Shown here one piece after another: positions 37,230 to 45,447 of a stretch of DNA of 64,000 nt (positions are counted from its first letter, which is position 1; each line of letters starts with the position of its first letter). This DNA comes from Knoellia sinensis KCTC 19936. Its GTDB lineage: Bacteria; Actinomycetota; Actinomycetes; Actinomycetales; Dermatophilaceae. The notes below the pieces were generated by a model. The model was not told the DNA's origin, ran no database searches, and worked only from the letters and a program-made list of their open reading frames with translations. The position numbers and the translations under genes are program-made. Where the stretch lies: contig NZ_AVPJ01000005.1 in assembly GCF_000768705.1 (NCBI RefSeq), forward strand, positions 62,001-126,000, read 5' to 3'.

Positions 37230-38939
37230 TCAGTGCAGGATGGCCGGGGGAGCGACCTCGTCCGCGCCCTCGTCGTCGAGCAAGTGGCTCTCCTCGTGCT
37301 TGCGCGGCAGGAACCAGGCCGAGACCAGCGTGAAGGCCACGAGGATCGCGGCCACGAGGAAGGTGTTGCCGAAGACCTCGCCCATGTTGTGGCGCACGGC
37401 GTCGAGGAGGGCGGCTTGGCCAGCAGCCGGGTCCTGGAACTTCGCGAGGATCTCGCCGACGAGCGGGAACTGCTGCAGCAGCGACGGGATCTGCGACGGA
37501 TCGACCTTGGCCGACTCCTCGGCGAACGCTCCCGCCTGCGACACGAGGGGGTCGTTCTTGAGCCCGTTGGTGAGGACGACCGAGATGATCGCGACACCGA
37601 TGGAACTCGCGACCTGCTGGGTGATGTTGAGCAGGGTCGATCCGCGAGCGACTTGGTGGGCCGTGAGCGTCTTGAGCGCCGACGTCATGAGCGGCATCAT
37701 CGTGGCGCCCATGCCGAGCCCCATGACGAAGAGCACCGGGATGAGGAAGCCCCAGTAGGACGTCTCCGCGTCGACCTGCGTGAGGGCGAACATGCCACCG
37801 GTGATGAGCAGGAGGCCGAACGGGACGATCCGCCCGACCGGGATCTTGTCCGCGAGGGCGCCAGCGATCGGCATCGTCAGCATCGCGCCGATGCCCTGAG
37901 GCGCGATGAGCAGGCCCGCATCGAAGGCGGTCTCGCCCTTGACCTGCTGGAGGTAGGTCGGGACGAGGAGCAGGCCACCGAAGAACGCCCCGGCGAAGAT
38001 GAACATCGTGATCGTCGACCACGTGAGGTTCTTGTTCTTGAACAGGCGCAGGTCGAGCAGAGGGTGCTCAGGCCTGAAGCTGTGGAACACGAACGCGATG
38101 ATCAGGGCCAGCCCGATCCCGGTGAAGACGAGCACCTTGGGCGCGAGGAACGTGCCCTCCTCGGGGATCGACGAGACGCCGTACAGGAAGGCCATGAGGC
38201 CAGGACTCATGAGCGCCAGACCGAGGAAGTCGAAGGACTCGGTCGGCTCCGGGCTGTCCTTGGGCAGGGCCCACCAGGCGTAGGCGAGCGCAGCAAGGCC
38301 GAGCGGCAGGTTGATCAGGAAGATCCAGTGCCACGACACCTTGTCGATCAGCCAGCCACCGAGGATGGGGCCACCGATGGGACCGAGCAGCATCGGCACG
38401 CCGAGGATCGCCATGAGGCGGCCCATGCGGGCCGGCCCGGCGGCCTTGGTCATGATGACCATGCCGAGCGGCATGAGGAGGCCGCCACCGAGGCCCTGGA
38501 TGAAGCGGAAGACGATCAGCATGTTGATGCTCGTCGCCGCCGCGCACAGGACCGAACCGGCGGTGAAGAGCACCAGGGCCAGCATGTAGAGGCGCTTGGT
38601 GCCGAAGCGGTCGGCCGCCCACCCGGTGAGCGGGATGACCATGGCGAGCGCGAGGGTGTACGCCGTGACCGTCCACGCGACGGTGGAGTAGTCGAGCGGG
38701 TTGTCGGCGCCGGTGAACGTCGTCTGCAGTTCGGGCAGCGCGACGTTGACGACCGTGATGTCGAGGATCGACATGATGGCGCCGAGGACGACGACGCCGG
38801 CGATCTTGAGGACCGCCCCGTCGATCTTCTCGGGGTACTCGACTTGAGCAGGGCTGGACAAAACGAGGCTCCTCTGGAGCGGAAGGGTGTGGGAGGTCGG
38901 CGACGCTGCCGGCAGGCGGGAGTCAGCCGCACCCGTCAT
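37230..38939 (-). CDS. MFS drug exporter, DHA2/EmrB family (14 helices)
   Basis: 569 residues with about 14 hydrophobic helices. A cytoplasmic N-terminus of about 45 residues precedes LDITVVNVALPELQ, the DHA2 motif D1 in helix 1. PLTGWAADRFGTKRLYML is the loop 2-3 motif A, and FRFIQGLGGGLLMPLGM and PMLLGPIGGPILGGWLID follow as the antiporter motif C region. It should use the proton gradient to export drugs or metabolites. It has a hydrophilic acidic tail (HEESHLLDDEGADE). ATG 38939 has GAGGAG 5 bases upstream. No adjacent TetR/MarR regulator is present. Confidence 0.92.
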   Translation of the reverse strand: MTGAADSRLPAASPTSHTLPLQRSLVLSSPAQVEYPEKIDGAVLKIAGVVVLGAIMSILDITVVNVALPELQTTFTGADNPLDYSTVAWTVTAYTLALAMVIPLTGWAADRFGTKRLYMLALVLFTAGSVLCAAATSINMLIVFRFIQGLGGGLLMPLGMVIMTKAAGPARMGRLMAILGVPMLLGPIGGPILGGWLIDKVSWHWIFLINLPLGLAALAYAWWALPKDSPEPTESFDFLGLALMSPGLMAFLYGVSSIPEEGTFLAPKVLVFTGIGLALIIAFVFHSFRPEHPLLDLRLFKNKNLTWSTITMFIFAGAFFGGLLLVPTYLQQVKGETAFDAGLLIAPQGIGAMLTMPIAGALADKIPVGRIVPFGLLLITGGMFALTQVDAETSYWGFLIPVLFVMGLGMGATMMPLMTSALKTLTAHQVARGSTLLNITQQVASSIGVAIISVVLTNGLKNDPLVSQAGAFAEESAKVDPSQIPSLLQQFPLVGEILAKFQDPAAGQAALLDAVRHNMGEVFGNTFLVAAILVAFTLVSAWFLPRKHEESHLLDDEGADEVAPPAILH

Positions 38940-38992
38940 TGTGCTCCTCGCCGAACCGTCCGCGCCAATCCATTGTTCGTGTGCCCCGCAGA

Positions 38993-39004
38993 TAGGGTGA
39001 CCGC
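38993..39004 (+). promoter_or_regulatory. Leaderless -10 element of guaB3
   Basis: TAGGGT 38993-38998, 6 bases, GTG 39005. The transcript should start with the G of the start codon. Confidence 0.55.
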
Positions 39005-40126
39005 GTGAACGAGATCGAGATCGGACGTGGCAAGCGGGCCCGGCGCGCGTACTCCTTCGACGACGTTGCGGTGGTGCCCTCGCGGCGCACCCGCGACCCG
39101 GAAGAGGTGTCGGTGGGCTGGCAGATCGACGCCTACCACTTCGACCTGCCCGTCATCGCGGCGCCGATGGACTCGGTGATGTCGCCCGAGACGGCGATCG
39201 CGTTCGGTGGACACGGCGGCCTGCCCGTGCTCGACCTCGAGGGCTTGTGGACGCGCTACGAGGACCCGGCACCGCTGCTCGCCGAGATCGCCACGCTCGA
39301 GCCGGCACTCGCGACGGCGCGGATGCAGGAGATCTACCAGGCCGACATCGTCCCCGAGCTCATCGTCGAGCGGTTGCGCACGATCCGCGAGGCGGGCGTG
39401 ACCGTGGCGGGTGCCCTCACGCCGCAGCGCACGCAGCAGCTCTGGAAGACCGTCGTCGACGCCGGAGTCGACCTCTTCGTCATCCGTGGCACGACGGTGT
39501 CGGCCGAGCACGTCTCGAGCCGCGCCGAGCCGCTCAACCTCAAGCGCTTCATCTATGAGCTCGACGTGCCCGTCATCGTGGGTGGCGCGGCGTCCTACTC
39601 CGCGGCGCTCCACCTCATGCGCACCGGCGCTGCTGGCGTGCTCGTGGGCTTTGGTGGGGGAGCGGCGCACACGACCCGTCGCACGCTCGGCATCCACGCG
39701 CCCATGGCGTCGGCGATCGCCGATGTCGCCGCGGCCCGTCGCGACTACCTGGACGAGAGCGGCGGTCGCTACGTCCACGTCATCGCCGACGGTGGTGTCG
39801 GCACGAGCGGTGACATCGTCAAGGCCGTGGCCTGCGGTGCCGATGCCGTCATGCTCGGGGCTGCGCTCGCGCGGGCGACCGAGGCGCCCGGTCGTGGTTT
39901 CCACTGGGGTCCGGAGGCGCATCACTCCGAACTGCCGCGTGGTGAGCGCGTCGAGGTCGGCGCGGTCGCCTCGCTCGAGGAGGTGCTCTTCGGTCCGAGC
40001 AAGGTTGCCGATGGCACGACCAACCTCGTCGGCGCTCTGCGGCGCGCGATGGCGACGACCGGCTACACCGAGCTCAAGGACTTCCAGCGGGTCGAGGTCG
40101 TTGTCGCGCCGTACGACATCGACTGA
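39005..40126 (+). CDS. guaB3: GuaB3-family IMPDH/GMP-reductase-like oxidoreductase
   Basis: 373 residues. An (IMP dehydrogenase)-like TIM barrel without CBS domains: ARRAYSFDDVAVVPSRRTRDP at the start, APMDSVMSPETAIAFG, then VIADGGVGTSGDIVKAVACGADAVMLG near residue 265. This is the actinobacterial GuaB3 family, long annotated as IMPDH-related and more recently proposed to act as GMP reductase. The usual IMPDH GSICTT active-site loop is replaced here by a GGGAAHTTRRTLG-like stretch, which needs care when assigning activity. It sits between guaB and the choD-like gene as in mycobacteria. Confidence 0.9.
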   Translation: MNEIEIGRGKRARRAYSFDDVAVVPSRRTRDPEEVSVGWQIDAYHFDLPVIAAPMDSVMSPETAIAFGGHGGLPVLDLEGLWTRYEDPAPLLAEIATLEPALATARMQEIYQADIVPELIVERLRTIREAGVTVAGALTPQRTQQLWKTVVDAGVDLFVIRGTTVSAEHVSSRAEPLNLKRFIYELDVPVIVGGAASYSAALHLMRTGAAGVLVGFGGGAAHTTRRTLGIHAPMASAIADVAAARRDYLDESGGRYVHVIADGGVGTSGDIVKAVACGADAVMLGAALARATEAPGRGFHWGPEAHHSELPRGERVEVGAVASLEEVLFGPSKVADGTTNLVGALRRAMATTGYTELKDFQRVEVVVAPYDID

Positions 40127-40177
40127 CCGAGACGCACGTCCCATGAGACGAGCCTGTCCCAGGGCTGCGTTCGTGAT

Positions 40178-40189
40178 TACTCTTGGGTA
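40178..40189 (+). promoter_or_regulatory. Leaderless -10 element of the aldehyde dehydrogenase gene
   Basis: TACTCT 40178-40183, 6 bases, ATG 40190. The 63-base gap after guaB3 otherwise holds nothing I recognise. Confidence 0.55.
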
Positions 40190-41779
40190 ATGACCGACGT
40201 CATCGCCGACCCGGAGCTGGATCCCACCGCCACGTATGCCGTGGAGCCGAGCCGCGCTCGAGCCCTCACCTCGCGCGTCGTGGCCAGTCCGGGGGCTGAG
40301 CAGCACGTCAGCCGGACCCCGATGACCGGGGCGCCGCTCGCGTCGCTCCCGGTGTCCACCCCCGAAGACGTGACCGTCGCCTTCGCCACCGCGCGGTCCG
40401 CCCAACGTGCGTGGGCGAGGTTGAGCTTCCGTCGTCGCGCCGACATCCTGCTGCGCTTCCACGACCTCGTCCTGGAGCGCCAGGTCGAGCTCATCGACCT
40501 CATCCAGCTGGAGTCGGGCAAGACTCGGACGCAGGCCTTCGAGGAGGTCGCGGACACGGCCAACACGGCCCGCCACTACGCGCGGGCAGGCGCGGGCTAC
40601 CTGCGCGACCGCACCGCGGCCGGCGCGATCCCCGGCCTGACCCGGCCGGTGATCAGCCACCGGCCCAAGGGCGTCGTCGGCATCGTGTCGCCGTGGAACT
40701 TCCCCCTCGTGCTGGGCATCAACGACGCGGTCCCTGCGCTGCTCGCCGGAAACGCCGTCGTGACGCGACCCGACCTGCAGGCGTCGCTCACGACCCTCAT
40801 GGCTGCCGAGCTGCTGTCCGAGGCCGGCCTGCCGGAGGGCGTCCTCCAGGTGGTGCTCGGCCCCGGAGCGACCACGGGCCAGGCGGTCGTCGAGCAGGGC
40901 GACTACGTCTCCTACACCGGCTCCACCAAGACCGGCCGCTCGGTCGCCGAGGTGGCCGGTCGACGGCTCGTCGGGGCGAGCATGGAGCTCGGCGGCAAGA
41001 ACTCGCTGTATGTCGCGGAGGACGCCGACCTCGACCGGACGGTCGAAGGGGCTGTGCGTGGCTGTTTCTCCTCCGCCGGCCAGCTCTGCATCAGTTATGA
41101 GCGGCTCATCGTCCACCGTGCCGTCCACGGTGAGTTCGTCACGCGCTTCGTCGAGGCCGTCGAGAGGATGAAGCTCAGCACCGAGCTGGCCTATGGACCC
41201 GATATGGGCTCGCTTGCCGGCCAGTCCCAGCTCGACACCGTCAGCCGTCACGTCGAGGACGCCCGCTCGAAGGGCGCCACTGTGCTCACGGGTGGTCGTG
41301 CACGCCCCGACATCGGCCCCTACGTCTACGAGCCCACGGTCCTCACCGGTGTCACCCCCGAGATGGAGTGCCGCAACGATGAGACCTTCGGCCCCGTCGT
41401 CTCGATCTACGAGGTGGGGTCCGACGAGGAAGCGATCGCCCTCGCGAACGACACCGAGTACGGCCTCAACGCGTCGGTCTGGACCAAGGACACCAGTCGT
41501 GGGAGACGAATCGCTGCCGAGATCCGCACAGGCACGGTCTCCGTGAACGATCCGTACCCCGCGACATGGGGGAGCCCCGGCGCCCCCATGGGTGGCATGA
41601 AGGCCTCCGGTGTCGGCCGCCGGCACGGCGCCGAGGGCATCGTCCGCTTCACCGAGACCCAGACCGTGAGCGTCCAACACGTCGTCTCCTTCGGAAGTGT
41701 GCCCGGGGTGTCGCAGGAGACGTTCGCCAAGGGCGCGACCGTGGCCTTGCGAGCCATGAAGGCGCTGGGACTGAAGTGA
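40190..41779 (+). CDS. Succinate-semialdehyde dehydrogenase-type aldehyde dehydrogenase
   Basis: 529 residues. NAD(P)-dependent aldehyde dehydrogenase with the Rossmann loop GSTKTGRSVAEVAGRR, the general base in MELGGKNSLYV and the nucleophile Cys in SSAGQLCISYERL near residue 300. PWNFPLVLGINDAVPALLAGNAV is the substrate-tunnel stretch. The overall look matches the actinobacterial GabD2 group that oxidises succinic semialdehyde to succinate. It overlaps the choD-like gene by four bases (GTGA), so the two are translated together. A shared pathway is possible but unknown. Confidence 0.87.
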   Translation: MTDVIADPELDPTATYAVEPSRARALTSRVVASPGAEQHVSRTPMTGAPLASLPVSTPEDVTVAFATARSAQRAWARLSFRRRADILLRFHDLVLERQVELIDLIQLESGKTRTQAFEEVADTANTARHYARAGAGYLRDRTAAGAIPGLTRPVISHRPKGVVGIVSPWNFPLVLGINDAVPALLAGNAVVTRPDLQASLTTLMAAELLSEAGLPEGVLQVVLGPGATTGQAVVEQGDYVSYTGSTKTGRSVAEVAGRRLVGASMELGGKNSLYVAEDADLDRTVEGAVRGCFSSAGQLCISYERLIVHRAVHGEFVTRFVEAVERMKLSTELAYGPDMGSLAGQSQLDTVSRHVEDARSKGATVLTGGRARPDIGPYVYEPTVLTGVTPEMECRNDETFGPVVSIYEVGSDEEAIALANDTEYGLNASVWTKDTSRGRRIAAEIRTGTVSVNDPYPATWGSPGAPMGGMKASGVGRRHGAEGIVRFTETQTVSVQHVVSFGSVPGVSQETFAKGATVALRAMKALGLK

Positions 41780-43590
41780 CCCCCACCCCGCCGGACGTCG
41801 AGGGCGACGTCGATGTCGACGTGGTCGTCATCGGGACCGGCTTCGGCGGCTCGGTCGCGGCCTTGCGCCTCGCCGAGAAGGGCTACACCGTCCACATGCT
41901 CGAGGCGGGCCGCCGCTTCGAGGACGAGGACTTCGCCAAGACCTCGTGGGACCTGAAGAACTTCCTCTGGGCTCCGGCTCTGGGGATGTTCGGCATCCAG
42001 CGGCTCCACATGCTTCCCGACGTCATGATCATGGCCGGTGCGGGCGTGGGCGGCGGGTCGCTCAACTACGCGAACACGCTCTATGTGCCGCCGGAGCCGT
42101 TCTTCCGCGACCCGCAGTGGGGTCACATCACCGACTGGTCGAGTGAGCTCGCGCCCCACTACGAGACGGCGTCGGCGATGCTCGGCGTCGTCGAGAACCC
42201 CTGCGAGGGGCCCGTCGAGCAGATCTGGCGTGACACCGCCGCCGACATGGGCGTGCCCGAGACCTTCCACAAGACGCCGGTCGGCGTGTTCTTCGGTGAA
42301 CCGGGCGTCGAGATCGAGGACCCCTACTTCGGCGGGGCCGGGCCGAAGCGGACGGGCTGCGTCGAGTGCGGCAACTGCATGGTCGGCTGCCGCTACGGAG
42401 CCAAGAACACCCTGCGCAAGAACTACCTCCACCTCGCCGAGGGGCTGGGCGTCGTCATCCAGCCGATGCGCACGGTGACCAGGCTGGGAGTCGTGCCGGG
42501 CGCGGACGGCGAGCGGACGGCATACGCGAAGGGTTCTGCCGGCTCCGACAACCGGGTCTATCGGGTTCTGCATGAACGGACCGGTCCGGTCGCGGGCAAG
42601 GATCCGCGCGTCATCACCGCGCGTCATGTCGTCGTGGCGGCCGGCACGTGGGGCACCCAGACGCTGCTGCACGCGATGCGGGAGGAGGGGGAGCTGCCGG
42701 AGATGTCCGACCGGCTGGGTCACCTCACGCGCACCAACAGCGAGGCGATCCTCGGTGCCGTCACCCAGAACGTCAGCGAGTCGGCCGCGCTCTCCGAGGG
42801 CCTCGCCATCACCTCGTCGTTCCACCCCGACGAGGACACTCACGTGGAGAACGTCCGCTATGGGCGTGGGTCCAACGCCATGGGCCTCCTGCAGACGCTC
42901 ATGGTTCCGGGTGGCACCGGTCGGCCACGGCCGGTGCAGTTCTTGGCCGAACTCGTGCGCAGTCCCGAGGCCGTCGTCCGGATCCTCCCGAAGCTCGCCC
43001 ACAGGTGGAGTGAGCGGGCGATCATCGGCCTCGTCATGCAGACGCGTGACAACTCGTTGCGGGTGTCCGGTCGTCGCGGGTGGCTCGGGCGCCGAGGGCT
43101 CACGTCGACGCAGGGGCACGGTGAACCGAACCCGACCTATATCGAGGCGGGGCACGAGGCCCTGAAGGCCGTCGCGAAGCGACTCGGCGACCTGTCCGGC
43201 GAGTACACGGTCGCCGGCGGGACGTGGAGCGAGGTCTTCGACATTCCGCTCACGGCGCACTTCCTCGGTGGTGTCGCGATCTCGGATTCGCCGGAGACCG
43301 GTGTCATCGATCCCTACCACCGCGTGTGGGGCTATCCCGGAATCTCCGTCGTGGACGGGTCCGCAGTCTCGGCGAACCTCGGGGTGAACCCGTCGCTGAC
43401 GATCACCGCCCAGTCGGAACGCGCGATGTCGCTGTGGCCCAACAGGGGTGAGGCCGACCCGCGGCCGCGCCAGGGTGCGGCCTACGAGCGGCTGGAGCCG
43501 GTCGCGGCACGCAACCCGGCTGCTCCCGAGGTCCGGACGTTGAGCAACTCCGGCGTTGACCTCGGGATGCCGGCCCTCCGCACCGTCTGA
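41776..43590 (+). CDS. GMC-family FAD oxidoreductase, ChoD-like (cholesterol oxidase family)
   Basis: 604 residues from GTG 41776. The FAD-binding Rossmann motif is VVVIGTGFGGSVAALRLAEKGY near residue 16-37, followed by GAGVGGGSLNYANTLY. A Cys cluster CVECGNCMVGCRYGAKNTL near 195-213 is typical of the bacterial ChoD-like subgroup. The C-terminal GMC domain has GGVAISDSPETGVIDPYHRVWGYPGISVVDGSAV, giving the His/Asn-type active site. True cholesterol oxidase activity is doubtful for many ChoD homologues. The neighbouring guaB3 and guaB repeat the mycobacterial Rv3409c-Rv3411c order. The long tail ends VDLGMPALRTV. Confidence 0.87.
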   Translation: MTPTPPDVEGDVDVDVVVIGTGFGGSVAALRLAEKGYTVHMLEAGRRFEDEDFAKTSWDLKNFLWAPALGMFGIQRLHMLPDVMIMAGAGVGGGSLNYANTLYVPPEPFFRDPQWGHITDWSSELAPHYETASAMLGVVENPCEGPVEQIWRDTAADMGVPETFHKTPVGVFFGEPGVEIEDPYFGGAGPKRTGCVECGNCMVGCRYGAKNTLRKNYLHLAEGLGVVIQPMRTVTRLGVVPGADGERTAYAKGSAGSDNRVYRVLHERTGPVAGKDPRVITARHVVVAAGTWGTQTLLHAMREEGELPEMSDRLGHLTRTNSEAILGAVTQNVSESAALSEGLAITSSFHPDEDTHVENVRYGRGSNAMGLLQTLMVPGGTGRPRPVQFLAELVRSPEAVVRILPKLAHRWSERAIIGLVMQTRDNSLRVSGRRGWLGRRGLTSTQGHGEPNPTYIEAGHEALKAVAKRLGDLSGEYTVAGGTWSEVFDIPLTAHFLGGVAISDSPETGVIDPYHRVWGYPGISVVDGSAVSANLGVNPSLTITAQSERAMSLWPNRGEADPRPRQGAAYERLEPVAARNPAAPEVRTLSNSGVDLGMPALRTV

Positions 43591-43600
43591 ACCCTGACCC

Positions 43601-43640
43601 ACCGGGCCGTTTGTGCTGTGATCGCGACACTTACGGCCCG
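43601..43640. terminator. Hairpin between the convergent choD-like and ABC genes
   Basis: CGGGCCGT 43603-43610 pairs with ACGGCCCG 43633-43640. The word GCTGTGATCGC in the centre and the flank ending in GTAGGTC match the element at 10751-10798. It serves two converging genes 62 bases apart. Confidence 0.5.
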
Positions 43641-43652
43641 TAGGTCCCCCTC

Positions 43653-45446
43653 TCAGTCTTCGTCGCGCCAGGCCCGCCACAACGCGGCATAGGCGCCGTC
43701 GCGGGCGATGAGTTCGTCGTGGGTGCCGAGCTCACTGATCCGACCGTCCTCGACGACACAGACCCGATCCGCGTCGTATGCCGTGTGCAACCGGTGCGCG
43801 ATCGCCACCACCGTGCGTCCTTGGGTCACCGCTGCGAGCGACCGCTCGAGGTGCCGGGCCGCGCGCGGATCGAGCAGCGACGTCGCCTCGTCGAGGACGA
43901 GGGTGTGCGGGTCGGCGAGGACGAGCCGAGCCAGCGCGAGTTGCTGCGCCTGCGCCTCGGTCAGCGCGTGACCGCCCGAGCCCACCGTCGTGTCGAGGCC
44001 GTCGGGCAACGCGCGGACCCAGGCGGCGGCATCGACAGCCGAGAGAGCGGCATACACCTCGTCGTCGGAGGCGGTCGGCCGTGGAAGGCGCAGGTTCTCG
44101 CCCACGGTGCCGACGAAGACGTGATGTTCCTGCGTGACGAGCGCGACCTCACCGCGCAGGGTGGGCAGGTCGAGGTCGACCAGTGGGACGCCACCGACCG
44201 TGACTCGACCCGTGCGGGGTCCATCGATACCGGCCAGAAGTCGGCCGAGCGTGGACTTGCCGGCGCCCGAGGGGCCGACGATGGCGAGGCGCTCGCCGGG
44301 ACGGAGCGACAGCGTGACTCCGTGGAGGACGTCACGACCCTCGCGGTAGGAGTAGCGGACGTCCTCGACCTCGATGGTGTCGCCGCGTGGCTGCTCGCCC
44401 GTGGCGACACGGTCGGGGGGTACCTCGCCGACACCGAGGACGCGCGACAACGACGTCGCCGCGAACTGGATCTCGTCGAGCCAGCTGATGAGGTCGCCGA
44501 GCGGGTCGAGCATCTGCTGGATGTAGAGCGTGACCGCGGTGGCGGCACCGATGGAGATGTGGCCGTTCCACGCCAGCCAGCCACCCCACAGGACCGAGAC
44601 GGCGACGGGCAGGAAGAACCCGATCTCGAGCCAGGGGAACCAGCGCAGTCGGAGCCTGACGCCCAACCGCTCGGCGCGTCCGGCTTCGTCGAGCGCCTCG
44701 TCGAAGCGCTCGCCCCGTCTCGCCGCAAGGTCGAGGTTGTCCATGGTGCGCAGGCCCTCGATCGTCTCTGCCCCAACGGAATTGAGCCGCGCATAGCTCG
44801 CGTGCTCCCAGAGGTAGACCTTGCCCGCGCGCTTGAGGTACCAAGCGCTCGAGGGGATGTGGACGATGAGGGGAGTGAGCAGGGCGAGAGCGGCCAGCGG
44901 TGAGGTGATCACGGCTGCCACGACCGTCGCGGTGACCGTCATGACCGACACGACGATGGCCGGGATGCCGAAGCGGATGACGTGCGTCATCGACTCGATG
45001 TCGTTGGTCGTGCGGGCGACGAGGTCGCCGGTGCCTGCCCGCTCAAGGGTGGACAGCGGAAGGCGCACGGCATCCCGCACGAAGTCCTCACGCAGGCGCG
45101 CGAAGACGTGCTCGGACAGGATGAACGCCGCCCGCCGTGCCAACCACGTCAGGACGGTCTGGGCGAGGATCGCACCGACCAGGACAGCGATGAGGATGTC
45201 GATGCGTCGCAGGCTCGCGCCTCCGGCCGCGTGGTCCGTGACCTCTTGGACGATCTGCCCGACGACCCACGGGCCAACGAGGCCGACGAGAGCCGCGAGC
45301 CCGTGGAGCCCGAGAACCCAGAGGAGCGGGCGACGGTGGTCGCGCAGCAGGATCCGGGTGTGGGCCACGACGGTCTGTCGGGTCGCGATCGGCAGGGACC
45401 GCTTGGCGTGGTCGACATCGCCGATCTGCTTGAGCAGTGGGGTCAT
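43653..45446 (-). CDS. ABC exporter half, intact Walker motifs but degenerate signature
   Basis: 597 residues: six-helix membrane domain (about 30-330) then an ATPase domain. Walker A is VGPSGAGKSTLGRLL, Walker B is TLVLDEATSLLDPRAA and the switch His is in AIAHRLHTAYDAD. The ABC signature is LTEAQAQQLALAR instead of LSGGQ, so this half supplies ATP-binding residues but a poor signature. ATG 45446 is 1 base from the TGA of the partner gene. Earlier in-frame starts overlap that partner and are rejected. It should pair with the product of the next gene upstream as a heterodimer. The substrate is unknown. Confidence 0.9.
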   Translation of the reverse strand: MTPLLKQIGDVDHAKRSLPIATRQTVVAHTRILLRDHRRPLLWVLGLHGLAALVGLVGPWVVGQIVQEVTDHAAGGASLRRIDILIAVLVGAILAQTVLTWLARRAAFILSEHVFARLREDFVRDAVRLPLSTLERAGTGDLVARTTNDIESMTHVIRFGIPAIVVSVMTVTATVVAAVITSPLAALALLTPLIVHIPSSAWYLKRAGKVYLWEHASYARLNSVGAETIEGLRTMDNLDLAARRGERFDEALDEAGRAERLGVRLRLRWFPWLEIGFFLPVAVSVLWGGWLAWNGHISIGAATAVTLYIQQMLDPLGDLISWLDEIQFAATSLSRVLGVGEVPPDRVATGEQPRGDTIEVEDVRYSYREGRDVLHGVTLSLRPGERLAIVGPSGAGKSTLGRLLAGIDGPRTGRVTVGGVPLVDLDLPTLRGEVALVTQEHHVFVGTVGENLRLPRPTASDDEVYAALSAVDAAAWVRALPDGLDTTVGSGGHALTEAQAQQLALARLVLADPHTLVLDEATSLLDPRAARHLERSLAAVTQGRTVVAIAHRLHTAYDADRVCVVEDGRISELGTHDELIARDGAYAALWRAWRDED

Positions 45447-45447
45447 C

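Noticed and set aside
36696-39008. 770-codon plus-strand open frame across the P1 peptidase and MFS genes
   Set aside because: Antisense shadow with no motif; the minus-strand genes are well supported.
38936-41680. 914-codon open frame on the minus strand opposite guaB3 and the aldehyde dehydrogenase gene
   Set aside because: Its translation is the low-complexity Asp/Glu/Arg/His/Gly pattern of antisense frames in high-GC genes; both genes on the other strand have clear families and promoters.
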